Below, piece by piece: positions 45,700 to 54,959 of a stretch of DNA of 64,000 nt. Each line of letters opens with the position of its first letter. Positions within the stretch are counted from its first letter, which is position 1. Made by a program: the position numbers and the translations under genes. The notes beneath the pieces were generated by a model. That model saw nothing but the letters and a program-made list of their open reading frames with translations. It did no database searches and was not told where the DNA came from. The DNA is from JALYNX01 sp963746905 (GTDB lineage Bacteria; Actinomycetota; Acidimicrobiia; Spongiisociales; ZC4RG35): contig CAVVCY010000003.1 in the NCBI GenBank assembly GCA_963746905.1, positions 434,001 through 498,000 of the forward strand, in the 5' to 3' direction.

Positions 45700-46683
45700 C
45701 TCCAGCTCGGCCAACAACTCCCCCTTGCGACTGGCGTCGAGGAACGAGGCCTCGATCGAGTTCCGAGCCAGCGCCACCAACTCAGCAGGCCCGAAACCGA
45801 GCCCGTCGGCCAGCGCTTGATAGTTGTCAGCGACGTATCCCCCGAAGTAGGCCGGGTCATCCGAGTTCACCGTGACCTTGACTCCGGCCTCGATCAGTTG
45901 AGGCAGGGGATGGTCCTCGATCCGATCCACCACCTTCAGGGCGACATTGGAGATCGGGCACATCGTCAGCGGGATCCCTTCGACAGCAAGGCGGCGGACC
46001 ACCTCAGGATCGTCAACGGAATGCACCCCGTGGTCGATGCGCTCCGCCCCGAGCACATCGAGAGCGGCGGTGATGTTCTCCGAGGGGCCCTCCTCGCCAG
46101 CGTGGGCCACCGTCCGCAGCCCGAGCCCCCGCGCCCTATCGAAGGCCTCCTCGAACAACTCCGCCGGTCGCCCGATCTCGGTGGAATCGAGCCCAACCGC
46201 AATCACCCCTTCGAGATGCGACTCGGCCTCCCGAAGCGTGGCAACCGCCTCGTCCCCACTGAGGTGGCGTAGGAAGCACATGATCAAGTCGGCTGTCACC
46301 ACCGACCGGGCATCGGCTATTGCCCCGCGGAAGCCCTCCATAAACACCGGGAAGCCGACTCCCCTCTGGGTGTGGGTCTGAGGATCGAAGAAGATCTCGG
46401 CGTGTCGAACCCCGTCCGCGGCTGCCCGGCGCAGATAGGCCGACATCAGTTCGTAGAAGTCCGCAGGTGTCTGCAGGACAGCCGCCCCCTGGTAGAGGAG
46501 GTCGAGGAAGGACTGCAGGTCGGAGAACTGATATGCGGCATGGGCGGCGTCGACGTCTTCGAAGGGAAGCTCGACACCGTTGCGAACCGCCGTCGACAAC
46601 AGCAACTCCGGCTCGAGGGTCCCTTCGATGTGGACGTGGAGCTCGGCCTTTGGCAGCTCGTTGATCAATCGACGCAGGTCCAT
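45682..46683 (-). CDS. Adenine deaminase (AAH1/PA0148-type member of the adenosine deaminase superfamily)
   Basis: A 333-residue amidohydrolase. Zinc ligands: His16 and His18 in ELHVHIEGT, His in VAHAGEEG, and Asp in NSDDPAYFGGY. The DDPAYFGGY ending, GLDSTEIGRPAELF and the short length point to the adenine-specific subgroup rather than adenosine deaminase: adenine to hypoxanthine plus ammonia. It directly follows the xanthine dehydrogenase genes (TGATG overlap), which would oxidise the hypoxanthine. The last five residues and the stop are supplied by a palindromic repeat. Confidence 0.82.
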   Translation of the reverse strand: MDLRRLINELPKAELHVHIEGTLEPELLLSTAVRNGVELPFEDVDAAHAAYQFSDLQSFLDLLYQGAAVLQTPADFYELMSAYLRRAAADGVRHAEIFFDPQTHTQRGVGFPVFMEGFRGAIADARSVVTADLIMCFLRHLSGDEAVATLREAESHLEGVIAVGLDSTEIGRPAELFEEAFDRARGLGLRTVAHAGEEGPSENITAALDVLGAERIDHGVHSVDDPEVVRRLAVEGIPLTMCPISNVALKVVDRIEDHPLPQLIEAGVKVTVNSDDPAYFGGYVADNYQALADGLGFGPAELVALARNSIEASFLDASRKGELLAELEHFSPQ

Positions 46684-48902
46684 CAGTCCCCTTCCAGCGC
46701 GATGTCCTGGGGGCGAATCGGGACCCGGTTCAACTGCTTGCCCGTGGCCATCCGGATCGCAGCCGCCACCGCCGCGGTCGAGGAGATGGTGGGTGACTCA
46801 CCTACCCCTTTCGCCCCGAACGGGCCCCAGGAGCCGTCCTCCTCGATCAGGACCGCCTCCACATCGGGCGCATCGAGGATCGTCGGCAGCAGGTAGTCGG
46901 TGAAGTTCGGATTGCGGATGACGCCGTTCTCCATCACGAGTTCCTCCATGATCGCCAGGCCGACACCCTGCATGATGCCTCCTTCGATCTGACCCCGGAT
47001 CGAGCCCGGGTTCAGGGCCTTGCCCACATCCTGGACGGTGTCCACCCGCACCACTTTGATCATTCCCAACTCGGGGTCGACGTCGACCACCGCCCGATGC
47101 CCAGCAACAGCGAAGTCGGCATGCACATCACCTTGCCCGTCGGCGTCCGGGGGCTGGGTAGCCGGGTGGCGGAAGGTGGCAGTCTCCTCCCACACCTCCT
47201 CGGTCAGCTGGGCCATCGGCACCGCCAACTCTCCCGACCGCCACACCCCGTCGTCGTTGAGGTCGTCGCCGTGATGGGTCGCCAGGATCCGCTCCCGAAG
47301 CCTGCTCGCAGCCTCCAGGGTGGCCCCGCCCGAGACCTGGGTCTGGCGTGATGCAGAAGTCGACCCCGCCGACTCGATCCGCGAAGTGTCGACGTGGCGA
47401 ACCTCCGCCTTCGAAACCCCAAGGGCGGCACGGGCGATCTGTGCCAGCACGGTGACCAGACCCTGGCCGACCTCGATGGCCGCGGTCTCCACGATCGCCC
47501 CTTCGGCAGTGAGTCGGACCCGAGCCTGGGCGTAGTCGTCGAATCCCTCCGAGAAGCCGAGGTTCTTGATCCCGATCGCGTAACCGATGCCGCGGACCAC
47601 GTCCTTGGGCTCGGAGGTGAGCCCGCTGCCACCCGGGAGAACTGCATGTTCGACCTCGGGGAGGGGCATCGCCCGTAAGGTCTCGATCACCTCGGCGGTG
47701 GGGAGCGGTGTGGTGATCCGCTGACCCGTGGTCGACATTTCGTCACCGGTGGCCAGGACATTGCGCCGCCTCAGTTCGAGCGGGTCCATGTCCAGGGCTT
47801 CGGCAAGACGATCCATCTGCGCCTCGTAGGCGAAGCAAGACTGCACCGCCCCGAAACCCCGCATCGCCCCACATGGCGGGTTGTTGGTCCGGGCACCGAC
47901 CCCGTCCACCGCAACCGAATCACATCGGTAGGGGCCGACCGCGAAAAAGCAAGCGTTGGCGAGAACAGCGGCCGTGGTCGAGGCATAGGCGCCCCCGTCG
48001 ATGAGGATCCTGGCCTCGACTCGGAGGAGCCGACCCTCCTCGTCTGCCGTGTGCCGAAACCACATGTGGGCCGGATGACGGTGGACGTGACCGGTGAAGG
48101 ACTCCGACCGGCGATAGACCATCTTCACCGGGCGGTTGGTGTGGAGGGCGAGCATGCAGAGGTGGATGTGGAGGTTGACGTCCTCCCTGGCCCCGAACGC
48201 CCCTCCGATCCCGGTGGGGTGCGACCGGATGGCTTCGGGGGGCAGGGCGAGACTGGCCACGATCTGCTCATGGTCGACGTGGACGTATTGACTGGTGGCG
48301 TAGAGGTCGACCCCGCCCTGGCCGTCGGGCACAGCGAGCCCGGCTTCAGGCCCCAGAGGTGCCTGATCCTGCATCCCCACCTCGTAATAACCCTCCACCA
48401 CCACCGGGCCGGTCACCTCCTGATCACCACGACGGACCCGCATCCGGCGGAACACCTCGTCCCGAAGGTCGGCCTCCGCGGGATCGACCAGCGGCACCTG
48501 CTCCTGATAGGTGACGTCGACCGCGGCTGCCGCCATCCGCGCGGTGTCGGGGTCCTCGGCGGCCACGATCGCCACCGGCTCCCCCCAGAATCTGACAGTG
48601 TCGCCGGCGAGCACCGGCTGGTCGGGATGCTCCAGACCGAAGGTGGGCCGGCCCGGCACGTCGGAGGCGGTGAGCACCGCATGTACTCCGCCGATCGCAA
48701 GTGCCGGGGCGACATCGATCGACTCGATTAGGGCGCTGGCGTGCGGGCTGCGCACCGTGGCCGCCCAGAGCATCCCCTCTGATTCGAGATCCTGTGCGTA
48801 CTCGAACTCCCCTTTCAGCTTGGCGATCCCGTCGGGCCGCAACGGGGACTGCCCGATGGTGCCCTCCACCTGGATCGCGCGACGATCGGTGCGGGTCGTC
48901 AT
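46683..48902 (-). CDS. Xanthine dehydrogenase molybdenum subunit
   Basis: A 739-residue molybdopterin subunit that hydroxylates hypoxanthine and xanthine to urate. Signatures: VRSPHASALIESID, GIGGAFGAREDVNLHIH, NNPPCGAMRGFGAVQSCFA and the catalytic Glu in GAKGVGESPTISS. ATG 48900-48902 overlaps the Fe-S subunit stop (ATGA). Subunit order FAD, Fe-S, Mo is that of bacterial three-gene XDHs. The neighbouring deaminases and uricase make purine substrates much likelier than another hydroxylase specificity. Confidence 0.9.
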   Translation of the reverse strand: MTTRTDRRAIQVEGTIGQSPLRPDGIAKLKGEFEYAQDLESEGMLWAATVRSPHASALIESIDVAPALAIGGVHAVLTASDVPGRPTFGLEHPDQPVLAGDTVRFWGEPVAIVAAEDPDTARMAAAAVDVTYQEQVPLVDPAEADLRDEVFRRMRVRRGDQEVTGPVVVEGYYEVGMQDQAPLGPEAGLAVPDGQGGVDLYATSQYVHVDHEQIVASLALPPEAIRSHPTGIGGAFGAREDVNLHIHLCMLALHTNRPVKMVYRRSESFTGHVHRHPAHMWFRHTADEEGRLLRVEARILIDGGAYASTTAAVLANACFFAVGPYRCDSVAVDGVGARTNNPPCGAMRGFGAVQSCFAYEAQMDRLAEALDMDPLELRRRNVLATGDEMSTTGQRITTPLPTAEVIETLRAMPLPEVEHAVLPGGSGLTSEPKDVVRGIGYAIGIKNLGFSEGFDDYAQARVRLTAEGAIVETAAIEVGQGLVTVLAQIARAALGVSKAEVRHVDTSRIESAGSTSASRQTQVSGGATLEAASRLRERILATHHGDDLNDDGVWRSGELAVPMAQLTEEVWEETATFRHPATQPPDADGQGDVHADFAVAGHRAVVDVDPELGMIKVVRVDTVQDVGKALNPGSIRGQIEGGIMQGVGLAIMEELVMENGVIRNPNFTDYLLPTILDAPDVEAVLIEEDGSWGPFGAKGVGESPTISSTAAVAAAIRMATGKQLNRVPIRPQDIALEGD

Positions 48903-49360
48903 CGGGCAGCCGCCCCCGAGAGCCCTTCGAGAGCACGCACGATGGCTCCGTAACCGGTGCAACGACAGATATTCCCCGCCAGCGCTTCCTTGATCTCCTC
49001 CCCTGTGGGCTGAGGATTGCGTTCGAACAGGTCAACCGCGGCGACCACGATCCCCGGGGTGCAGAAACCGCATTGCACCGCCCCGGCCTCTTGCATCGCC
49101 GCTTGAACCGGATGGACCTCGTCGCCGGCGACCCCCTCGACGGTGACCACCAGCGAGCCCTGGAGGTCGCCTGCCATCACCAGGCAGGAACAGACCACCA
49201 CCCCGTCGAGCAGCACCGAGCACGACCCGCACTCGCCCTGCTCACAACCGCTCTTCGGCCCGAAAACCCCCAGCTCGTCTCGAAGGACATCGAGGGCACT
49301 TCCCGGGCTCATCACCCGCGCCGTGGCCGGGCTTCCGTTGAGGGTGAATTCGACGATCAC
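48899..49360 (-). CDS. Xanthine dehydrogenase iron-sulfur subunit
   Basis: A 153-residue protein with two [2Fe-2S] sites: plant-ferredoxin type GCEQGECGSCSVLLDG and the helical type CGFCTPG with GNICRCTGYG. It passes electrons from the molybdenum centre to FAD. GTG 49358-49360 overlaps the FAD-subunit stop by GTGA, so I prefer it to the GTG three codons earlier. Confidence 0.92.
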   Translation of the reverse strand: MIVEFTLNGSPATARVMSPGSALDVLRDELGVFGPKSGCEQGECGSCSVLLDGVVVCSCLVMAGDLQGSLVVTVEGVAGDEVHPVQAAMQEAGAVQCGFCTPGIVVAAVDLFERNPQPTGEEIKEALAGNICRCTGYGAIVRALEGLSGAAAR

Positions 49361-50151
49361 CGCAGACACCGTTCGAGGAGACGTCGAGCGAGGACACCGG
49401 CGCCGTGGCGGCGATACTCCTCGGTGGAACGGTGATCGGTGATCGGCCTCACCTCTTTGGAGACGAGACGGCCGAACTCCACAAGATCCGCCTCGGTGGG
49501 CCGGGCGATGGAGGAAATCATCTCCTCAGCCCCTCTGGCCCGCATCGGGGTTGGAGCCACCGAGCCCAGTGCCACCGTGGTCGAACCAGTAGACGACCGG
49601 GTAACGACACAGCACACGGTGGCGATCACCATCGCGTTGCGAACCCCGATCTTCCCGAAGGATTGGCGCTCCGGCATGTCATCGGGGAGACGAACTGCGG
49701 TGATCAGCTCGCCAGCGAGACGTGCCGTCCGCTTCACCCCGACGAAGAACTCATGCCAAGGGAGGGATCGGGCGCCGGCAGGAGATTTCAACTCGATCGA
49801 GGCGTCGACCGCAGCGAGAAAGGGAAGACCGTCCCCCGCGGGGCTGGCGGTGGCGACATTGCCACCCAGGGTTCCGGCGTTCCTGATCTGTGGCGAGCCA
49901 ACGGTTCTTGCCGCCTGGGCCAGGGCGAGCGGAGCGCCCTGCTCGAGACGGCTCCAGGTGACCCCGGCTCCGATGCGATTCGGCTCCCACTCGGCCAGTT
50001 CCTCGATCCGACGCAGGGCGACGACGTTTTCGGGGCGGGCGTGCCCGAAATTGATCTCGACCATGAGATCGGTGCCTCCGGCCAGGGCCAGCGCGCCCTC
50101 CGACATGGCAGCGACCGCCTCATCGACCGTCGTCGGGTGCTGAACCTCCAT
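49357..50151 (-). CDS. Xanthine dehydrogenase FAD-binding subunit
   Basis: A 264-residue FAD subunit: LALAGGTDLMVEINFGHARPENVV, IGAGVTWSRLEQ and NAGTLGGNVATASPAGDGLP, all typical of the CoxM/XdhB family. The start is ATG 50149-50151; TTG at 50154 is possible. It follows the guanine/8-oxoguanine deaminase gene by 12 bases and overlaps the Fe-S subunit gene. Confidence 0.9.
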   Translation of the reverse strand: MEVQHPTTVDEAVAAMSEGALALAGGTDLMVEINFGHARPENVVALRRIEELAEWEPNRIGAGVTWSRLEQGAPLALAQAARTVGSPQIRNAGTLGGNVATASPAGDGLPFLAAVDASIELKSPAGARSLPWHEFFVGVKRTARLAGELITAVRLPDDMPERQSFGKIGVRNAMVIATVCCVVTRSSTGSTTVALGSVAPTPMRARGAEEMISSIARPTEADLVEFGRLVSKEVRPITDHRSTEEYRRHGAGVLARRLLERCLR

Positions 50152-50163
50152 CAACCAAGGAAA

Positions 50164-51522
50164 TTACCCGAGCAGGGTGCGAGAAAGACGGTTGTGCTCC
50201 TCGATCAGGGCTCCGACCTCGACCCCGACCAGTTGCCCGTCCTCGACTACTCGACGCCCTCCGACCCAGGAGTGGTCGACCCGGGTCGGGGCACACATCA
50301 CCACCGCGGCCACCGGATCGTGTCCGGCACCGGCAAACTCGAGCCGTTCCAGGTCGATGGCAATGAAATCTGCGGCCATCCCCGGGGCCAGATGCCCGAT
50401 GTCGTCCCTGCCCAATACTGAGGCGCCTCCAACTGTTGCCAGCATCAGCGCATCCCGTGCCGTCATCTGGGTGCCTGCGCCAACGCCGGGTGCGACCGCG
50501 AGACGGTTCAACAACAAGGTCTGACGAACCTCGGCCAGCATGTTCGACGAGTCGTTCGATGCCGAGCCGTCGACACCGAGGCCGACCCGGAGCCCGGCAT
50601 CGAGGTATCCGGCCACCGGTGCCAACCCCGAGGCCAGTCTCATGTTCGAGGTGGGGCAGTGTGCCACCCCGGTGCCGTCTTCTCCCATGCGGATGATCTC
50701 GTCGGGTGCGACGTGCACGGCGTGGGCATACCAGACGTCGGGCCCGGCCCATCTCAGATCCTCCATATGCCCGACTGGGCGGCGGTCGAAGCGAGTGACG
50801 CAGAACTCCTCCTCGTCGGCCGTCTCGGCGAGATGGGTGTGCATCGTCACGTCGAGGTCACGGGCCAGGTCGGCGGTTTCCTTCATCAGGTCGGTGGTGA
50901 CCGAGAACGGTGAGCAGGGAGCGAGCACCACCCGAGTCATCGCACCCCGCTCCGGCTGATGAAAGGAGCCAACCACCCGCTGACAGTCGTCGAGGATGGC
51001 CTGGGGCTTCTCGACTACTGAGTCCGGTGGCAAACCACCGTCGGACTCGCCGAGGCTCATCGAGCCGCGGGAGACGTGGAATCGGAGCCCGACTGGCTCT
51101 GCGCCTTCGATCTGGTCGTCGACCTTCGACCCGTTGGGCCAGAGATATTGGTGATCGAAGGCAGTGGTGCAGCCACTAAGAGCCAGCTCGGCGAGGCCGA
51201 CCGTCGTGGCCACCCGAACGTGATCTGGGGTCATCCTGGCCCAGATCGGATACAGGGTGCGCAGCCACTGGAAGAGACCCGCGTCCTGGGCGCCAGGCAC
51301 CACCCTGGTCAGGGTCTGATACAGATGATGATGGGTGTTGACCAGACCGGGGAGCACGACATGTCCAGAAAGGTCGACAACCTCGTCGGCAGCGTCGGGC
51401 AGTTCAGAGGTTGGTCCGAGAGCCTCGATCCACCCGTCACGGACAAAGAGACTCCCATCCTCGATCTCGGCCCCGTCCACGGTGACCAGGACGCGAGCGT
51501 GGCGAACCAGCAGTGTTCCCAT
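50164..51522 (-). CDS. 8-oxoguanine/guanine deaminase-like amidohydrolase
   Basis: A 452-residue cyclic amidohydrolase (Atz/Trz/8-oxoguanine deaminase group). Metal-binding: NTHHHLYQTLTR at about 64-75, THLAETADEE, and GLGVDGSASNDSSNMLAE near the C-terminal third. GVDGSASNDSSNMLAEVRQ is characteristic of 8-oxoguanine deaminases such as Pa0142. Likely reaction: 8-oxoguanine to urate, or guanine to xanthine. The start is ATG 51520-51522. First gene of the minus-strand xanthine dehydrogenase operon, divergent from the HpcH/HpaI-like gene. Confidence 0.82.
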   Translation of the reverse strand: MGTLLVRHARVLVTVDGAEIEDGSLFVRDGWIEALGPTSELPDAADEVVDLSGHVVLPGLVNTHHHLYQTLTRVVPGAQDAGLFQWLRTLYPIWARMTPDHVRVATTVGLAELALSGCTTAFDHQYLWPNGSKVDDQIEGAEPVGLRFHVSRGSMSLGESDGGLPPDSVVEKPQAILDDCQRVVGSFHQPERGAMTRVVLAPCSPFSVTTDLMKETADLARDLDVTMHTHLAETADEEEFCVTRFDRRPVGHMEDLRWAGPDVWYAHAVHVAPDEIIRMGEDGTGVAHCPTSNMRLASGLAPVAGYLDAGLRVGLGVDGSASNDSSNMLAEVRQTLLLNRLAVAPGVGAGTQMTARDALMLATVGGASVLGRDDIGHLAPGMAADFIAIDLERLEFAGAGHDPVAAVVMCAPTRVDHSWVGGRRVVEDGQLVGVEVGALIEEHNRLSRTLLG

Positions 51523-51561
51523 CGGACGCCACGGTACCGGCAGCCATAGAGTCGACTCAGC

Positions 51562-52881
51562 ATGACATTGCACGAAGACTCACTAGCCGATTGGACCGAC
51601 CGGCTAAATCGGGCGTCAGGGCAGGTGAAGGCCGACTTTCCCGGCGAGCGGCCCGACCGCCAGCCCGTCCACACGGTCTACGGCGGTGCACATCTCTTCG
51701 CTTCGACCACCACGGGGAGGCTTGGAGAGTTGGCAAGAAGCGCGTTGGACCGGTGGCTGCCCGACCCAGACCACCTCGTCGAGGTGTTGGGAATTCATCA
51801 CTCACTGAGCGAGAAGGTGCACACCAAAGTCGGTGAGAAGCTGGTCCGGGAGGCGGTGGAGGACTTCCGACTCGACTTCGAAGACGGCTACGGGCACCGA
51901 CCCGACGAGGAAGAGGACGGTCACGCCCATTCCTCCGCCCAGGAGGTCGCCTTCGGGATCGCCAACAACTCACTGTCGCCGTTCATCGGGATCCGAATCA
52001 AGTCGCTTACCGGTGAACTCCAGCGAAGGGCACTACGCACCCTCGACCTTTTCGTGAGCACCCTCGCCGAGACCGCCGGCCGCCTGCCTGAAGGGTTTGC
52101 GGTCACCCTTCCCAAAATCCAGGGCGTGGAGCAGGTGACAGTCCTAACCGAGGCGCTGACGCAACTCGAGCAGGAACTGGGTCTGGCCGAGATCCCGATC
52201 GAGCTGATGATGGAGACCCCGCAGATGGTGATCGACCGGGACGGCACCGCCGGAGTGCGCAAATTCGTCGATGCCGGCGCCGGTCGGGTTCGGGGCGCCC
52301 ATTTCGGGACCTACGACTACACCGCTTCGATGAACATCACCGCCGCCTATCAGACGATGACTCATCCGGCGTGTGACTTCGCCCGCCATGTGCTCCAGGT
52401 GGGTCTGGCCGGCACCGGGGTTTGGCTCTCCGATGGGGCCACCAATGTGATGCCGGTGCCGATCCACCGCGGCGACTCCCTCACCGACTCTGAGAGGCAG
52501 GTGAACGAGTCGACTGTCCACGAGGCGATGAAGCTCCACTACGACCACATCCGCCACTCGCTCTCCCACGCCTACTACCAGGGATGGGACCTTCATCCCG
52601 CCCAACTTCCCACCCGCTACGCCGCGGTGTACGCCTTCTTCCTCGAAGGTCTCGACCAGGCCGGCGAGCGTCTTTCCAACTTCGTCGAGTCGGCGGCGAA
52701 AGCCACCCTCGTAGGGGAGGTGTTCGACGACGCAGCCACCGGGCAGGGCCTGCTCAACTTCTTTCTGCGCGCCATCAATTGCGGAGCGATCACCGAGGAC
52801 GACGCGATCGCGCGCACGGGGCTCACTGTCGACGAGCTCAGGACCAGGTCGTTCCTCAGGATCCTCGAGGGCCGCAGCTGA
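51562..52881 (+). CDS. HpcH/HpaI aldolase-like TIM-barrel protein (DUF6986-type), function unknown
   Basis: A 439-residue protein related to the citrate lyase/aldolase/malate synthase superfamily: an N-terminal helical region, then RLDFEDGYGHRPDEEEDGHA (candidate metal-binding acidic block, about 106-120), FIGIRIKSL, TLPKIQGVEQV, IELMMETPQM with the second metal Glu, and GAHFGTYDYTASMNI. The family is often labelled DUF6986 or, without strong support, phosphoenolpyruvate kinase or malate-synthase-like. It is the only plus-strand gene in the purine-degradation locus and shares a 39-base divergent promoter region with the deaminase operon. A role in glyoxylate use is speculation. Confidence 0.7.
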   Translation: MTLHEDSLADWTDRLNRASGQVKADFPGERPDRQPVHTVYGGAHLFASTTTGRLGELARSALDRWLPDPDHLVEVLGIHHSLSEKVHTKVGEKLVREAVEDFRLDFEDGYGHRPDEEEDGHAHSSAQEVAFGIANNSLSPFIGIRIKSLTGELQRRALRTLDLFVSTLAETAGRLPEGFAVTLPKIQGVEQVTVLTEALTQLEQELGLAEIPIELMMETPQMVIDRDGTAGVRKFVDAGAGRVRGAHFGTYDYTASMNITAAYQTMTHPACDFARHVLQVGLAGTGVWLSDGATNVMPVPIHRGDSLTDSERQVNESTVHEAMKLHYDHIRHSLSHAYYQGWDLHPAQLPTRYAAVYAFFLEGLDQAGERLSNFVESAAKATLVGEVFDDAATGQGLLNFFLRAINCGAITEDDAIARTGLTVDELRTRSFLRILEGRS

Positions 52882-52884
52882 CGA

Positions 52885-54132
52885 TCAGATCTTTTTGATG
52901 CGGCGAACTTCGATCCTGGTGATCCGCCGCCCGCGGACACTCACTACCCGAAGCACGTGATGACCGAAGGTCACCTCGTCCCCAACGTGGGGCAGGCGGC
53001 CGAGCAGGCTCAGCACCAGACCCGCCGCGGTATTCCAGTCGGTGTCGTCGAGGTCCTCGTCGATGATCTCGGAGAGGTCCTCCACGGGTAACGAGCCATC
53101 GATCAGCCATTCGTCGTCGCCGACATGCACCACATCGGCCTGCTCCGGCCCTTCGCTGATCGAGCCCATGACCTCCTCGGCGATGTCCTCGATGGTGACC
53201 AAACCGGCGGTGCTCCCGTATTCGTCGACCACCACCGCGAGATGGGTTCCCGCCTCCTGCATCTCGTTGAGCAAACCCAGCACCCGCTTCGACTCGGGGA
53301 CCACCAGCACCGGCTCGCTCAACCTCGAGACCGGGAGGGCCTCCCGGCGGTCCTCGGGCACCTGGATCAGATTGTGCAGTTTCACCACCCCGGTGATGTT
53401 GTCGATGCTTCCCTCGAAGATAGGCACCCGACGGTGACCGGCTTCGAGGGCAGCCTGGAGGGCGAAGGCGACCGACGAATCGCCGTCGACCGCCGTGATA
53501 TCGGGGCGGGGAACCATGATGTCGTCCACCTGACGATCTCCGATTCGGAACGCTCGCTCGATCAGGTCCAGATCCTCTGAGGTGATCTCGCCCTCGATTG
53601 CGGCTCGGGAAGCCAGCATCCGCAACTCGTTCTCGGTAATGGTCGGCGAGGTCACTATGCCCTTGCCCGGCATCTGAATGTCCGCGATCCAGACCAGCAC
53701 CGTCACGAAGGGCTTGAGGATGGTCACTACCGCGGCCAGCGGATACGCCAGGGTGAGGGCGACCCGATCGGGGTGACGCACCGCATAAGTCTTGGGGATG
53801 GCCTCGGCGTAGATGTAAAGGAGAAAGGTGAGCACCGCCGAGGCAATTGTCACCCCGAAGGCGGACCACCACTGGGAGGCGAGGATCCCGGCCACGGTGG
53901 CGGCGCCGATCTGGGAGAGCAGGGCAGCCAGGAGGATGGCGTTGAGCACCTCGGGAAGGCGGTCGGTGAGCTGGGCGAGCTTCTTGGCCGATCGACTCCC
54001 CTCCTCGGCGAGGGTGTGCACCCGGACCGCGGGGATGCGAAGGAAGGCGGTTTCCGCTGCCGAGATGAACACCGAGATGACGAAGAGAACGACCAAAAGC
54101 AGGATCAGGGCCAGATCCTGGGAGAGGTCCAT
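52885..54132 (-). CDS. CNNM/CorC-HlyC family membrane protein with CBS domains
   Basis: A 415-residue hemolysin C/CorC-type protein. A CNNM (DUF21) transmembrane domain covers about 1-170 (ILLLVVLFVISVFISAAETAFL first). Two CBS domains follow (MVPRPDITAVDGDSSV and LVVPESKRVLGLLNEM ... VDEYGSTAGLVTIEDI), then a C-terminal CorC_HlyC domain. Such proteins are linked to Mg2+/Co2+ efflux or homeostasis. It follows uricase in the same direction with a 6-base gap, so it is cotranscribed with urate degradation for no obvious reason. Confidence 0.9.
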   Translation of the reverse strand: MDLSQDLALILLLVVLFVISVFISAAETAFLRIPAVRVHTLAEEGSRSAKKLAQLTDRLPEVLNAILLAALLSQIGAATVAGILASQWWSAFGVTIASAVLTFLLYIYAEAIPKTYAVRHPDRVALTLAYPLAAVVTILKPFVTVLVWIADIQMPGKGIVTSPTITENELRMLASRAAIEGEITSEDLDLIERAFRIGDRQVDDIMVPRPDITAVDGDSSVAFALQAALEAGHRRVPIFEGSIDNITGVVKLHNLIQVPEDRREALPVSRLSEPVLVVPESKRVLGLLNEMQEAGTHLAVVVDEYGSTAGLVTIEDIAEEVMGSISEGPEQADVVHVGDDEWLIDGSLPVEDLSEIIDEDLDDTDWNTAAGLVLSLLGRLPHVGDEVTFGHHVLRVVSVRGRRITRIEVRRIKKI

Positions 54133-54138
54133 CGGCGC

Positions 54139-54957
54139 CTACCGCTCGACGGTGAGGGCGATGTCACCGTAGGGCTCGGAAACTGGCTGGAGCACGACTC
54201 CCTTGTCGGTCATCCCGAAACGGGTGAGGTCGAAGGGGAGGTGATGCTGGTTGGGGAGATGGAACGTGATCTCGGAGATCTCGGGGACCGCGGCCAACGC
54301 AGCCTCGGCCATCAGCCAACCCTGATGCTGCAGCGACTTGGAATCGACGTCGAAGAAGGCGCCAGCGATGGCTCCCCGGGCAGCCTCCCATGACCCCGTG
54401 GTGTCTGCAGGAACCCGGTCGTAATGCCATTCGGCGCTGACCGAAGTCGCCAAGAGCCGATCCTCCGCCTCGGGCAGGATCGTGAACTCGTCGTGAGGGA
54501 AACCCGCGAAGGCAGAGCCCCTGGTCTTGAGCACGACCAGGCCCTCGATACCGGCCCAAACCGTGGTCCCGGCCTCATCGAACGTCATCCGGGCGGTCCT
54601 GCGCTCCGAGCCGCCACCGGTGAATCCGGTCCCGGTCACCCGGGTCCAAAGCCGCTCAGCGATAGCGATCTCCACCCGGTCCACATCCGGTCGGGCGATA
54701 AACCGCTCCCCAAGGACTGCAGCGAACGCCTCCAGATCCCGGGTGAGATGCTCCTGGGCCATCGCGTAGACCGTGTTCTTCATGGTGTCGGTGGGCAGGA
54801 CCGTGGCGTTGTCCCCTTCGGTATGGGTGGCGACCACATCGTTGGAGAGCAGGATCCGCACGGTCAGATCGGAGAAGTCGTCGCCGTTCTCATCACGATG
54901 GATCTTGGAGACCCTGACGCCGGACTTGCCCCAGCGGCTCTCGCCAAGTTGGGCCAC
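54139..54957 (-). CDS. Urate oxidase (uricase)
   Basis: A 272-residue cofactor-free uricase: urate plus O2 to 5-hydroxyisourate. The active-site Lys is near GKSGVRV, the Thr of the charge relay is in VLPTDTMKNTVYA, and ITFHLPNQHHLPFDL carries the expected His and Asn. GTG 54955-54957 is the start, only 2 bases after the hiuH stop once its frameshift is repaired. Two T-fold repeats account for the length. Confidence 0.94.
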   Translation of the reverse strand: MAQLGESRWGKSGVRVSKIHRDENGDDFSDLTVRILLSNDVVATHTEGDNATVLPTDTMKNTVYAMAQEHLTRDLEAFAAVLGERFIARPDVDRVEIAIAERLWTRVTGTGFTGGGSERRTARMTFDEAGTTVWAGIEGLVVLKTRGSAFAGFPHDEFTILPEAEDRLLATSVSAEWHYDRVPADTTGSWEAARGAIAGAFFDVDSKSLQHQGWLMAEAALAAVPEISEITFHLPNQHHLPFDLTRFGMTDKGVVLQPVSEPYGDIALTVER

Positions 54958-54959
54958 TC

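Noticed and set aside
45682..46683. Adenosine deaminase
   Set aside because: The SDDPAYFGGY motif and close similarity of GLDSTEIGRPAELF to the adenine-specific subgroup favour adenine deaminase; not fully excluded.
51562..52881. Malate synthase as annotation of the plus-strand gene in the purine locus
   Set aside because: The motifs (RLDFEDGYG, MMETPQM) belong to the HpcH/HpaI-like DUF6986 group. Malate synthase signatures such as the long catalytic block are absent.
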